Part shown: positions 53,790 through 63,248 of the stretch, piece by piece | How the letters are laid out: each line of letters begins with the position of its first letter | How positions within the stretch are numbered: position 1 is the first letter of the stretch | From: Desulfitobacterium dichloroeliminans LMG P-21439 | GTDB lineage: Bacteria; Bacillota; Desulfitobacteriia; Desulfitobacteriales; Desulfitobacteriaceae | Length of the DNA: 64,000 nucleotides | Assembly (NCBI RefSeq): GCF_000243135.2 | Contig: NC_019903.1 | Location: 1,464,001 to 1,528,000 of the forward strand | Direction of reading: 5' to 3' | Notes under the pieces: generated by a model | Told to the model about the DNA's origin: nothing | Database searches by the model: none | What the model saw: the letters and a program-made list of their open reading frames with translations, nothing else | Program-made: the position numbers and the translations under genes

Positions 53790-54978
53790 TCTTGCCGTAT
53801 CACTTAAAAATGTGAGTAAATGCTACCATATTTATGATCGACCCAAGGACAGGCTGTTGCAGGGACTCTGGCGCGGCAAGAAGAGATTTTATCATGAATT
53901 TTGGGCGCTTAATGAGGTCTCCTTTAATGTGAGAAAGGGTGAAACCATCGGTATTATTGGGCGCAATGGCTCCGGCAAGAGCACTATCCTGCAGATTATT
54001 GCGGGAACGCTTATCCCAACTGATGGGAGTCATGCTACTAGGGGTCGGGTGTCGGCCCTATTAGAGCTGGGCAGCGGCTTTAATCCGGAATTTACCGGGC
54101 GGGAAAACGTCATCATGGGCGGGGCGATTCTAGGATTGTCCAAACAAGAGATTCTCCAGCGGATGCCGCTGATTGAGCAGTTTGCAGAAATTGGAGAATT
54201 TATCGATCAACCCGTAAAGCTTTATTCTTCGGGGATGTATGTGCGTCTAGCTTTTGCCTGTGCGATTAATGTGGATCCTGATATCTTAGTTATCGATGAA
54301 GCCTTAGCGGTTGGTGATTTGCAGTTTCAGCTTAAGTGTATTGAAAAAATGAAAAGCTTTAAACGCCAGGGAAAAACGATCGTGTTTGTGAGTCATGATG
54401 TCTACACCGTCCGCAATTTTTGCGATACGGCCATCTGGATGATGGATGGAAAGATTCATCTGCATGATGACGTTAATACCGTTACGGAGCGTTATCTGGA
54501 TTTTATGCAATATACGGGCACGACAAAAGAAGAGGCGAAGGATGTAGCCGTAGTTAAAAAGAGTAGTATTTTAACCATTGATAGAGTGACGTTTTTAAAC
54601 GAGAATCAAAATCCGCAAAGGGATTTCTACTTTGCCGAACCGGTTACAGTGCTTGTTGATTATACCTTGCACGCCCCTAAGGAAGGTATTGTGGGTGGGG
54701 TGGCGATTTATGACAAGCAAAATACCTATGTTTGTGGTTTAAATACAAAACTTGATAAGCAGTCTTTACCTGATCAACCAGGTCAATACCGGTTGGAATT
54801 GTCCTATCGAGAAATGTCGCTCTTGCCAGGCACCTATTACGTCGACGTAGGATTCTTTGAGGATTCTGCAGTGGTCCAGTTGGATTACAAAAGCAGGGTG
54901 AAATCCTTTCGCATTATCTCAGGTGAATATATCGGTGAAGGGTTAACGCTGCTTAAACACGATTGGAGTTGCACGTAA
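53779..54978 (+). CDS. Polysaccharide export ATPase with C-terminal carbohydrate-binding domain (Wzt-like)
   Basis: 399 residues from ATG 53779. ABC ATPase with Walker A GRNGSGKS (61-68), Walker B ILVIDEALAVGD, and the H-loop FVSHDVYTVR. A beta-sandwich-like C-terminal domain (about 265-399; ILTIDRVTFLNENQ, VDYTLHA, LPGTYYVDVGFF) matches Wzt-C, which reads a modified glycan end before export. This implies that the exported polymer has a special terminal group. Confidence 0.92.
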   Translation: MFSDLAVSLKNVSKCYHIYDRPKDRLLQGLWRGKKRFYHEFWALNEVSFNVRKGETIGIIGRNGSGKSTILQIIAGTLIPTDGSHATRGRVSALLELGSGFNPEFTGRENVIMGGAILGLSKQEILQRMPLIEQFAEIGEFIDQPVKLYSSGMYVRLAFACAINVDPDILVIDEALAVGDLQFQLKCIEKMKSFKRQGKTIVFVSHDVYTVRNFCDTAIWMMDGKIHLHDDVNTVTERYLDFMQYTGTTKEEAKDVAVVKKSSILTIDRVTFLNENQNPQRDFYFAEPVTVLVDYTLHAPKEGIVGGVAIYDKQNTYVCGLNTKLDKQSLPDQPGQYRLELSYREMSLLPGTYYVDVGFFEDSAVVQLDYKSRVKSFRIISGEYIGEGLTLLKHDWSCT

Positions 54979-54983
54979 TAAGG

Positions 54984-57900
54984 ATGAGCTGTAAATATGA
55001 TTATCAAATTGATCTGTCCAAGAAAACCTCCCATTCTTTGCTTTTGAAGCGCATAATCCCGGGGTCACAGGTTTTGGAATTGGGATCAGCTACTGGGTAT
55101 ATGACGCGGTATTTAAAAGAAGAGCTAGGGTGCACTGTGACCTGTGTGGAAATCGACGCGAATGCGGCGGCTAAAGGGAGTATATACAGTGCAAAAATGA
55201 TTGTCGCCGATTTGGACTTGATGGAGTGGTATGAGCAATTACGGGGAAAAGGCTTTGACCATGTTATCTTTGCTGATGTCATAGAACACCTCAAGGATCC
55301 TTGGCAGGTAGTCCGGGCGGCAGTTCAGCTGTTGAGTCCTCAAGGTACTTTATTGATTTCTGTGCCCAATATTGGACATAGTTCGATACTGATGGAACTT
55401 CTCGAAGGCAGATTTGACTATCGGCCTACGGGGCTACTCGATGATACACATATTCGCTTCTTTACCCGCAAAAGTCTGTTAGATTTGTTGGGACGGGCGG
55501 GTATGTGTCCGATTGAGTTAATGGGTACGACGACAGAGCCGGAAGATACAGAATTTGGGCAAAGCTATGGTTCTTTAGCGGTGCCGCTGCAAAGATTACT
55601 GAAAGAGAGAGAGGATGCCCACATCTATCAGTACGTTGTTGTGGCCAAAAGACAAGAGGAAGTAGCGGTTGATGAGTACCGGCAGCCTTTGACCATTGAG
55701 AACAGTTCCACGGGTAAGGATTTTTTGCAGGTGTACTGGTCTGATAAGGGTCTCTCGGAAAGTAAATCGGTGACTGTTCCCTTACGTGATCAACAGGAAT
55801 TTGCAAAGTATGAAATTGTACTGCCTGAGAGTGTGGGGGAAAGCGGGGTATTGCGTTTAGACCCTACCAATTTCCCTGCTTTTGTGGAAATTAAAGAGAT
55901 TGAGTTAAATACTCGGGATAAGCAAGGGCCCGGTCAACTGGTCAGTCAATGGTCGGCAGAAACGGGTTTCACCAATTTAGAGATAAGCCAGGGTACGATT
56001 AGAATGAGTGATGAGACTAGCTTAAAGCTACTTTGCCCCAATGATGACCCGCAGGTGACCTTGACTGCACTGCCGTCAATTAAAGAGCAAAGTCTGCTGT
56101 GTTTGAAGATGCGGGTGTCACGGGATCTACAGCAAGCGGCCTTAGCGGAAGTGTCCGCCCAACGGGCTAATATAATAGATTTGCGCCAATCCCTTGAAAA
56201 TCGCCAAGCTGCCATCAAGGAGCTGAAGGCTACTTTAGAAAGAAGTCAAAAGGAGCTTGGGAGCCGGGTAGCCGATATCGATGGGTTGAAAGCTGCATTT
56301 AATAGAAGTCAAGAGGAACGTGATAGCCAAGTAACTGTTATCGATGAGCTGAAATCTACTATAGAAAGCAACCAAGAGGAGTTAAAACAACGGCGGGCAG
56401 AGGTTGCTGATTATGAGCAACAACTCAAGGAAATTAAGAGCTCGACAGTTTGGCGCGCCATTTCAAAATGGATGAGAATGACCTGCTGGACTCGTGAGCA
56501 ATTCAAACTAGGTCGTGATCTGCTTCAGGGTGGGTATAAGCAAAGGCTAATCCCCCTGGATAATATTATTCCTTTACCCGCTAAGGGTCCCGGCTATTGG
56601 CAAGCAGTGGGTGAAGATCCTAAGTTTTTGTTATCGGGTCCCTTTCCACACGGTTGGTCAGAGATTCGCTTTAAGGCTGCGAGCCCATTTCCCCTGAAAG
56701 TGCGGATCTATTTTGACCGAGGCAGAGGGTTTAATGAGACAGAAAGCTTGGCTCTTGAGGTAGTTTGTGGGGAGAGTATACAGGATTACCACGTTATTGT
56801 GTTAGTAGGTTACGATATTAAACAAGTTAGGCTTGATCCAGGTGAAACGGAAGGAAAGTTTGCCATTAATTCCTGTAGAATTGCCAGAGTTACCCGTATA
56901 GGGATTATATTGCGGGCATTTGGACTGTTTTTCCAACGTCAGGGTTACTCTTGGCACAGCATGAAGCTCTGGACAAGGCAAATTGGGAGCGCGATTAAAA
57001 GAGGTGGGCCCAAGGGTTTGTGGAGATGGGCAAAGAACTTGATTGCACCCCAAGAAGATTATGACCTTTGGCTCAAATATCATAGTTTAACCGAAGCGCG
57101 CAAGAAAATGCTCCAGACCCAATGCGCGGAGTTAGCCTTTAAGCCGGTATTTTCTATTTTGGTGCCGGTCTATAATGTAGACGAAAGATGGTTGCGCAGC
57201 TGCCTTGATTCAGTGCGGGAGCAAGTTTATCCCCATTGGGAATTATGTATAGCCGATGATGCTTCAACAGATCCCCAAGTTCAAAAAATGCTTAAGGAAT
57301 ATGCAGCTAGGGATCCAAGGATTAAAGTTATCTATAGAGAAAAGAATGGCCATATATCCGCGGCTTCTAATTCAGCCTTGGAACTGGCAACGGGTGAGTA
57401 TATTGGGCTATTAGACCATGACGATTGTTTGACGGCCGATGCCCTTTGCGAGAATGCCCTGCTCATCAATCAACATCCTGAGGCCGTGATGATTTACAGT
57501 GATGAGGATAAGATTGGGGAGGATGGGGTCAGACATTCACCCTTTTTCAAACCGGATTGGTCGCCAGACAACCTATTGGCTCAGATGTATACTTGTCATT
57601 TTGGGGTGTACAAGACCAGTGTGGTTCGGGAGTTGGGTGGTTTCCGTCTCGGGTTTGAGGGAAGCCAAGATCATGATCTTGCCTTACGGGTTTCGGAAAC
57701 CACCGACGAAATCTACCATATAGCCAAGGTTCTTTATCATTGGCGTACTGTAGCAGAGTCCACTGCGGTAAATGTCGGCGCTAAAAGTTATGCCACAACT
57801 GCTGGTTTAAAAGCAGTAGGCGAAGCACTGCAGCGGAGGGGAGAAGGGGGCTGGGTAGAAGCTTTAGAGCGGTATCCTTACTATAGGGCACACTATCCGG

Positions 57901-58748
57901 TCAAGGGGAACCCTTTAATTTCAATCATCATTCCGACGCGGGATATGGCTCGACTGTTAGGAAAATGCCTGGAAACTATATTCAGTAAAACGAGGTATCC
58001 CCATTATGAAGTACTGATAATAGATAATGGTAGTGTCAAGTCGGAAACACAGCAACTCTTTGCCAAGTGGCAACAGCTTGAACCGCAAAGATTCCGAGTC
58101 ATTCACCTCGATATACCCTTTAATTACTCTCGACTGAATAATCAGGCGGTGCAGCAAGCTAAGGGTGAGTTAGTTGTGCTGTTAAATAACGATGTGGAGA
58201 TCATCACCCCGAATTGGTTGGAGGAGATGGCTGGACAGGCCATGCGCCCCAGTATCGGTGCAGTCGGCGCAAAGCTTTTGTACCCAGACCAAACCATTCA
58301 ACACGCCGGAGTAACTCTGGGGATAGGAGGGGTAGGAGGTCACAGTCATCGTGGACGCGGTTCAGAGGAGCCAGGATATTTTGGTCGATTAATCATTGCG
58401 GCCAATTACGCTGCGGTTACGGGTGCTTGCCTCATGGTAAAAAAGGAGTTGTTTTGCCAGGTGGGTGGACTGGAGGAAAAATTAACAGTGGCCTTCAACG
58501 ATGTGGATTTTTGTCTGAAGCTGTGGGAGAAGGGCTATTATAATTTGGTCTTGCCTCAAGTGAAGCTGTACCACTTCGAATCAAAAAGCAGGGGCTATGA
58601 AGATACCCCGGAAAAAATGCAGCGTTTCCTCGGCGAAGTAAATTATATGAAGCAACACTGGAAGAATTTCTTGGAACGCGACCCTTTCTACAACCCGAAT
58701 CTCACCTTGGATCGAGAGGATTTTAGTTTAGCGATGCCCGGCGAATAA
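54984..58748 (+). CDS. Giant protein: methyltransferase, coiled coil and two family 2 glycosyltransferase domains
   Basis: About 1,254 residues from ATG 54984; poor ribosome site, likely coupled to the preceding gene. (i) A class I methyltransferase (about 20-230; VLELGSATGYMTRYL, FADVIEHLKDPW). (ii) a beta-rich stretch then a coiled coil (about 385-495) with three 21-residue repeats beginning LKAT, LKAA and LKST. (iii) A first GT2 domain (about 718-940; SILVPVYNVDERWL, LLDHDDC). (iv) A second GT2 domain (about 975-1220; SIIIPTRDMARLL, LLNNDVEI). It builds and probably caps the glycan exported by Wzm/Wzt. The closest functional parallel is WbdD, where a methyltransferase and coiled coil set chain length. 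Confidence 0.85.
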   Translation: MSCKYDYQIDLSKKTSHSLLLKRIIPGSQVLELGSATGYMTRYLKEELGCTVTCVEIDANAAAKGSIYSAKMIVADLDLMEWYEQLRGKGFDHVIFADVIEHLKDPWQVVRAAVQLLSPQGTLLISVPNIGHSSILMELLEGRFDYRPTGLLDDTHIRFFTRKSLLDLLGRAGMCPIELMGTTTEPEDTEFGQSYGSLAVPLQRLLKEREDAHIYQYVVVAKRQEEVAVDEYRQPLTIENSSTGKDFLQVYWSDKGLSESKSVTVPLRDQQEFAKYEIVLPESVGESGVLRLDPTNFPAFVEIKEIELNTRDKQGPGQLVSQWSAETGFTNLEISQGTIRMSDETSLKLLCPNDDPQVTLTALPSIKEQSLLCLKMRVSRDLQQAALAEVSAQRANIIDLRQSLENRQAAIKELKATLERSQKELGSRVADIDGLKAAFNRSQEERDSQVTVIDELKSTIESNQEELKQRRAEVADYEQQLKEIKSSTVWRAISKWMRMTCWTREQFKLGRDLLQGGYKQRLIPLDNIIPLPAKGPGYWQAVGEDPKFLLSGPFPHGWSEIRFKAASPFPLKVRIYFDRGRGFNETESLALEVVCGESIQDYHVIVLVGYDIKQVRLDPGETEGKFAINSCRIARVTRIGIILRAFGLFFQRQGYSWHSMKLWTRQIGSAIKRGGPKGLWRWAKNLIAPQEDYDLWLKYHSLTEARKKMLQTQCAELAFKPVFSILVPVYNVDERWLRSCLDSVREQVYPHWELCIADDASTDPQVQKMLKEYAARDPRIKVIYREKNGHISAASNSALELATGEYIGLLDHDDCLTADALCENALLINQHPEAVMIYSDEDKIGEDGVRHSPFFKPDWSPDNLLAQMYTCHFGVYKTSVVRELGGFRLGFEGSQDHDLALRVSETTDEIYHIAKVLYHWRTVAESTAVNVGAKSYATTAGLKAVGEALQRRGEGGWVEALERYPYYRAHYPVKGNPLISIIIPTRDMARLLGKCLETIFSKTRYPHYEVLIIDNGSVKSETQQLFAKWQQLEPQRFRVIHLDIPFNYSRLNNQAVQQAKGELVVLLNNDVEIITPNWLEEMAGQAMRPSIGAVGAKLLYPDQTIQHAGVTLGIGGVGGHSHRGRGSEEPGYFGRLIIAANYAAVTGACLMVKKELFCQVGGLEEKLTVAFNDVDFCLKLWEKGYYNLVLPQVKLYHFESKSRGYEDTPEKMQRFLGEVNYMKQHWKNFLERDPFYNPNLTLDREDFSLAMPGE
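56223..56411 (+). repeat. Three tandem 63-bp repeats in the coiled coil
   Basis: Units at 56223-56285, 56286-56348 and 56349-56411 each encode 21 residues starting L-K-[AS]-[TA]. They can alter coiled-coil length in frame. Confidence 0.75.
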
Positions 58749-58836
58749 TCCACTCAGGAAAAGTTTGAATTTGGAACATCCTAAGTGCTACTATTGATTT
58801 TTAAAGGGGTCAGAGCTTACAATAGGGAGAAAAGCC

Positions 58837-60141
58837 ATGAGCGACGAAAGGGATGTGATAGGGATGAGACGAGAGTATAAGTTTAAATATGATGAAGAGT
58901 ATCTTAGCCTAGCGCTGAATCCGGATCAGATAATCCAGGAGCTCCAGGCGAAAGATATTCAGCCTATCGAGGATGTAACCAAGGAAGTGAACAAAGTTCT
59001 CGATGCTCCGATTGCTTCGCCGCCTTTTAACGCCCTTTTTAAGGCAGGTGATCAGGTGACGATCGTCGTCAGCGATATCACCCGTCTGGTTAAGCTACAT
59101 GAATATTTGCCGACCCTTGTGAATCGCTTGAATTCGTTGGGCATACCCGATAAGGATATACTTATCTTGACTGCTACCGGCACTCATCGCGGGCAGACAG
59201 CTGAGGAGAAAAAAAGAGTTGTCGGCGCAGAGATGTATTCTCGTCTTGAGATAATCGACCATGACTGCGATCATTCGGAGATGGTATCGGTTGGAACAAC
59301 TCCACGAGGAACGGAAGTTGTCGTTAATCGTTTGGTGGTCGAGCGCAAGGTTATCCTTACTGGTGGAATCGTACACCACTTAATGGCAGGTTTCGGTGGG
59401 GGGCGCAAGTCAATTCTTCCGGGTGTAGCCAGCAGAGAAACCATTGCGCAAAACCATCTGCACTCTTTAGATCCCAATGCGGAACGGTCTAACCCCTTGA
59501 TCGGGGTAGGAGCACTCATCGATAATCCTTTACATGAGGATATGGTCGATGCGACCCAATTTGTGAATCCGGACTTTCTCGTCAATGCTGTGATCCATAC
59601 GGATGGACGAGTTGCCAAGCTCTTCGCGGGTCATTGGCTGAAGGCTTGGGAAGAGGGCTGTGTATGGGCTGATGAAAATTATGGGGTACCGATTGGCAAA
59701 AAAGCCGATCTGGTGATTGCCAGCTGCGGAGGTTTCCCCAAAGATATCTCTCTTTATCAAAGCACGAAGACCTTATTTAATGCTGCCTTAGCGGTCAAGC
59801 CCGGAGGGACGATTCTCGTTCTGGCGGGATGTCGTGAGGGTGCCGGAGCGGATGAGTTTTTTGGCTGGAGTGAGCCACTTAAGGAGCAAAAGCTTGATCC
59901 TGAGCTCCGTAAGAACTTTACGATTCCCGGCTATATTTTCTATGCTGCTGTAGAATCAGCGCGCAAGGCGAAAGTCATTTTATATTCGATGATTGAACCT
60001 GAGCAGGTGAAGCCTATGGGGATGACCGGAGTTAACTCCCTTGTCGAAGCTTTAGAATTAGCGCAAGTGGACAGAGAAAATCAAGAGATTATCATCATGC
60101 CCTATGGGGGAGCGACAATTCCTCTATATCAAAAAGGGTAA
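58837..60141 (+). CDS. larA: LarA-family nickel-dependent lactate racemase homologue
   Basis: 434 residues, AGGGAG ribosome site. Residues matching those of L. plantarum LarA: His117 (TGTHRG), His181 and Lys191 in VHHLMAGFGGGRK, and His207 (QNHLHS). LarA uses a nickel-pincer cofactor on Lys184; maturation genes larB, larC and larE are not in the window. Relatives also act on malate, phenyllactate or gluconate, so substrate is uncertain. It lies apart from the van genes, but could supply D-lactate. Confidence 0.82.
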   Translation: MSDERDVIGMRREYKFKYDEEYLSLALNPDQIIQELQAKDIQPIEDVTKEVNKVLDAPIASPPFNALFKAGDQVTIVVSDITRLVKLHEYLPTLVNRLNSLGIPDKDILILTATGTHRGQTAEEKKRVVGAEMYSRLEIIDHDCDHSEMVSVGTTPRGTEVVVNRLVVERKVILTGGIVHHLMAGFGGGRKSILPGVASRETIAQNHLHSLDPNAERSNPLIGVGALIDNPLHEDMVDATQFVNPDFLVNAVIHTDGRVAKLFAGHWLKAWEEGCVWADENYGVPIGKKADLVIASCGGFPKDISLYQSTKTLFNAALAVKPGGTILVLAGCREGAGADEFFGWSEPLKEQKLDPELRKNFTIPGYIFYAAVESARKAKVILYSMIEPEQVKPMGMTGVNSLVEALELAQVDRENQEIIIMPYGGATIPLYQKG

Positions 60142-60247
60142 AGTTTTGTTTATTACAAAGGGGTTGCAGGATAGAAAAATAGTAGTATTCCCTAATAAAT
60201 CCCATCATACCCGTTTTTAGTTTAAGCTTAATATATGTAAGGTGCAG

Positions 60248-60476
60248 ATGTTCAATTTTCCTCTGTTGATTGCAATTCTATATATTATCGTGTTATTTGG
60301 AATTAGCTTTTATGCTTCAAAGCTGGTCAAAGGAACGGAGGGGTTCATACTGAGGGTCGTCAGTTGACGACCTCACGCACGTAATCTATCTAGTGTGGAT
60401 CGTTGGTGCGATTACCTTCTTTTTGATACCTATGATTGATAAACAACCGATTCGATGGGGAAATCAGGTATCATAA
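60248..60476 (+). pseudogene. Relic of a sodium:solute symporter gene (N- and C-terminal ends only)
   Basis: 60248-60367 reads MFNFPLLIAILYIIVLFGIS followed by FYASKLVKGTEGFIL, the typical first helix of the SSS family, ending in TGA. From 60381, in another frame, VIYLVWIVGAITFFLIPMID then KQPIRWGNQVS and a stop looks like a C-terminal helix and tail. The middle of about 400 codons is gone. Confidence 0.7.
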
Positions 60477-60486
60477 AACATGATGT

Positions 60487-60533
60487 AAAAGCCGGTTAGG
60501 GTGTGGAACTAATTCCACTCTAACCGGCTTTTT
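60487..60533. terminator. Bidirectional terminator
   Basis: AAAAGCCGGTTAGGGTGTGG and its pairing partner (TTCCACTCTAACCGGCTTTTT is the right arm, 60513-60533, given in part: CTAACCGGCTTTTT) around a 4-nt loop; flanking A- and T-runs serve both strands. Confidence 0.88.
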
Positions 60534-60562
60534 GGGTGGGGTGAGAAACCATTCAATATTAG

Positions 60563-61276
60563 TTATAAGGGAAAGGAATCAATATATTTCGATAGCTTTT
60601 CCAGACTAACAGTCAAGTTCCTTTTTGATTTATAAGATTTAGATAAGATATCATTGTCCCGTAATTTACTATAGATTCTCGCAACAGTAACTCGTGATAG
60701 ACCCGAAAAGGTAGCTATGTCCTCTTGAGAGATATTCAAAATATATTTATTATCAGAGGTTTTAATCCCGTGATCAATACATAGATGGTATAAAGATTTT
60801 GAAACTCGTTGCTCGGGAGAAAGATTGTAGATATCCAAAAGGTGATCTACAGAAATTTGGGCTTTCAACATGATTGATTTAATAATTAAATCTTTAAATA
60901 GACTACTTTCTTCAGTTAAATATTTAATACAGTTATTATCAAAATAGTATAATACTGATCCAGAGTGTACTTCTATCTCTAAATTTGATTTATGATTGTT
61001 CAGAAAGGGAGCTTCACCAAAAGTACATAAAGGTTTCATAGTAAAAATTATTAATTTATTACCTTGCAGTGACATTACTCGAGCGTTTGCTTTACCTTTA
61101 TATAGTAGATACATGCCGTTAGCAAATTCGCCAAAATGGATGAAAATTTTGTTATTAGGGCAAATGATTTTACAACCTGTATCTTTCAATCGGCTCAATT
61201 CAATTTCTGATGCTTGTGTTTGTGGCTGATCGAAAAAACTAATAATATGCGAAATGGATGTAGATTCAGTTAACAT
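60563..61276 (-). CDS. Crp/Fnr-family transcriptional regulator
   Basis: 237 residues from ATG 61276 with GGGGAGG 8 nt upstream; the longer reading to 61342 has no ribosome site. Cyclic-nucleotide-binding-type effector domain (about 15-130) and a Crp HTH: NISQEDIATFSGLSRVTVARIYSKLRDNDIL. In Desulfitobacterium the relative CprK responds to chlorinated phenols; the ligand here is unknown. It is divergent from the flavoprotein operon, and a palindrome in the gap and a second one before the next module are its probable sites. Confidence 0.88.
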   Translation of the reverse strand: MLTESTSISHIISFFDQPQTQASEIELSRLKDTGCKIICPNNKIFIHFGEFANGMYLLYKGKANARVMSLQGNKLIIFTMKPLCTFGEAPFLNNHKSNLEIEVHSGSVLYYFDNNCIKYLTEESSLFKDLIIKSIMLKAQISVDHLLDIYNLSPEQRVSKSLYHLCIDHGIKTSDNKYILNISQEDIATFSGLSRVTVARIYSKLRDNDILSKSYKSKRNLTVSLEKLSKYIDSFPL

Positions 61277-61430
61277 GAAATAAGCCTCCCCTATAAGCAA
61301 TATAATTAGTTCAGGCGTATCTAAGAAGCAATAGGATACCAAAATGTGAAAGTGAGTTCAATAACTTAATCGGTTGTATCATCTCCTCCTCTCTAGGAAC
61401 AGGAAGATTAGCAAACTAAAGTTCACAACA

Positions 61431-61446
61431 TGTATCTACAGATACA
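61431..61446. promoter_or_regulatory. Palindromic site 1 (probable Crp/Fnr-protein operator)
   Basis: TGTATCT-AC-AGATACA: perfect 7-bp arms, in the 299-bp divergent gap (61277-61575), 130 bp before the flavoprotein start. A nearly identical site lies at 63588-63603. A GTATTCTGTATATT stretch directly follows and may hold the promoter. Confidence 0.72.
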
Positions 61447-61575
61447 GTATTCTGTATATTAAAAAACTATAATCATCATAACATAAAAAATATGACATGC
61501 TTGTAATTTATATGGACACGCAATAATAAATTTTGCTATTCAATAGTGTTATATCAAATAAGGGAGGGAAATCAT

Positions 61576-63216
61576 ATGGAAGTCGAAAAAATAACTTGCG
61601 ATGTTTTATGTGTAGGGGGTGGTATAGCAGGCTTGATGGCCGCGATTGAAGCCGCAGATAATGGGGCGAAAGTAGTAGTAGCTGAGAAAGCTTATACCGA
61701 ACGAAGTGGCGCTGGTGGCATGGGCAATGACCATTTTCATTGTTATATTCCAGAAGTTCATGGCGATTATAGTGAATTTGCCAAAGACCTATATTACGGT
61801 CAAATGGCGGGAAAAATTTCGGAAATTGGCAAGGAGGCTGCTGACTTTTGGTTTCAGAATACTTTCGATATTATTAAACTCTGGGACAAATGGGGTATTC
61901 CCATGAAGTATGAAGGCAGATATGAGTTTGCCGGACATAGTTTTAAGGGACAAATTCTTAACCATCTGAAGTATTCCGGTGAAAATCAGAAACCCGTCTT
62001 AACTAAACAGGCTAGAGAGCGGGGCGTCACAATAATCAATAGGGTAATGATTTATGATCTGATTAAAGACGAAAATGGAGTTGTCGGAGCTCTGGGTATA
62101 AGTACTCGGGAAGATAAGTTATATGAATTCGATGCAAAAGCTGTTATTTTAGCAACCGGGTTAGGCACCAGAATGTATCCAAGTGCTACACTACATGATT
62201 TTAATAGACCTTTCCCTGCAACAAATACTTGTGACGGAAGAGCAATGGCTTATAGAGCAGGTGCGGATCTAATGAACATTGAACTGACTTCTCGTCACGC
62301 TGGTCCCAAATATTATAATCGAGCCGGTCAAGCCACGTGGATAGGCGTCTTAAGGAATAGACAAGGCAAACCGGTAGGACCGTTTATGACTGAACCAGAT
62401 CGATACTATAGTGATATGACAACCGAGGTAAATAAGAGTATTTTTGCTGATTATATAAAACAAGGTAAGGGCCCTATTTATATGGATGGTCGAGGCATGT
62501 CTAATGATGACCTTGCTTATGTGAACCATTGGCTTCTGCAAGAAGGCAATGGAGGTTTACTAAATCATCTGGAAGAAGAAGGCATAGATCTAAGAAAGCA
62601 TCCAGTAGAATTTATGACCTTTGATATGTGTTGCTGGTCGGGAATTCCTTACAATAAGAATGGTGAGACTTCGGTAGAAGGTTTATATGCAGCTGGAGAT
62701 GAGTCCATGGGTGGAATATCGTGTGCTGCTGTATTCGGTAGATCGGCGGGTAAAAATGCATCCGTATATGCTGGACGCAGAACAGCAAGTAAATCAAATG
62801 CCTTGGAAAAATCAACGAGTATGGCGAAAACTGAAATCGAAGAGTTAAGAAAACGTAAAGAAGGCCCTAAATGGCAAGAGACTAGCCAAGCCTTACAACA
62901 AATTATGCGAGATTATGCAGAAAGTGTTCGGTGTGAGGATGGACTGCAAGCCGGTCTTGTGAACTTATATCGATTGAAAACAAAAGCCCATGAGCGCCTC
63001 GTAGCCGAGAATTCACATGAACTGATGCACTGTTTAGAAGTATTTAATCTAATTGATATTGGCCAACTAATATTTACCGGTGCTTTGGATCGCAAGGAAA
63101 CAAGAGGTGCCAATCATATTAGGCCGGATTATCCAATTACGAACCCTATTTTAACGGGTAAAGCCCATTTGGCTAGAAAAAATTATGACGGTAGCCCAAT
63201 GTTTGTCTGGAAATAA
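61576..63216 (+). CDS. FAD-dependent fumarate-reductase/adenylylsulfate-reductase-like flavoprotein
   Basis: 546 residues from ATG 61576 (AGGGAGG 8 nt upstream). Rossmann FAD motif VGGGIAGLMAAIEAAD (13-28), the SGAGGMGNDHF loop, VILATGLGTRMYP, and the C-terminal domain with GLYAAGDESMGGISCAAVFGRSAG. No twin-arginine signal, so cytoplasmic. Works with the ferredoxin-like gene 32 bp downstream. Related enzymes reduce fumarate, APS or other acceptors, but the catalytic substrate here is unknown. Confidence 0.85.
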   Translation: MEVEKITCDVLCVGGGIAGLMAAIEAADNGAKVVVAEKAYTERSGAGGMGNDHFHCYIPEVHGDYSEFAKDLYYGQMAGKISEIGKEAADFWFQNTFDIIKLWDKWGIPMKYEGRYEFAGHSFKGQILNHLKYSGENQKPVLTKQARERGVTIINRVMIYDLIKDENGVVGALGISTREDKLYEFDAKAVILATGLGTRMYPSATLHDFNRPFPATNTCDGRAMAYRAGADLMNIELTSRHAGPKYYNRAGQATWIGVLRNRQGKPVGPFMTEPDRYYSDMTTEVNKSIFADYIKQGKGPIYMDGRGMSNDDLAYVNHWLLQEGNGGLLNHLEEEGIDLRKHPVEFMTFDMCCWSGIPYNKNGETSVEGLYAAGDESMGGISCAAVFGRSAGKNASVYAGRRTASKSNALEKSTSMAKTEIEELRKRKEGPKWQETSQALQQIMRDYAESVRCEDGLQAGLVNLYRLKTKAHERLVAENSHELMHCLEVFNLIDIGQLIFTGALDRKETRGANHIRPDYPITNPILTGKAHLARKNYDGSPMFVWK

Positions 63217-63248
63217 ATTGGAGGCTATTATTGAAAGGAGATGGTCGT

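Larger units (their letters stand above)
60142..60562. other. Region between larA and the Crp/Fnr gene
   Basis: Contains the symporter relic (60248-60476) and the terminator at 60487-60533. Nothing else recognised. Confidence 0.6.
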
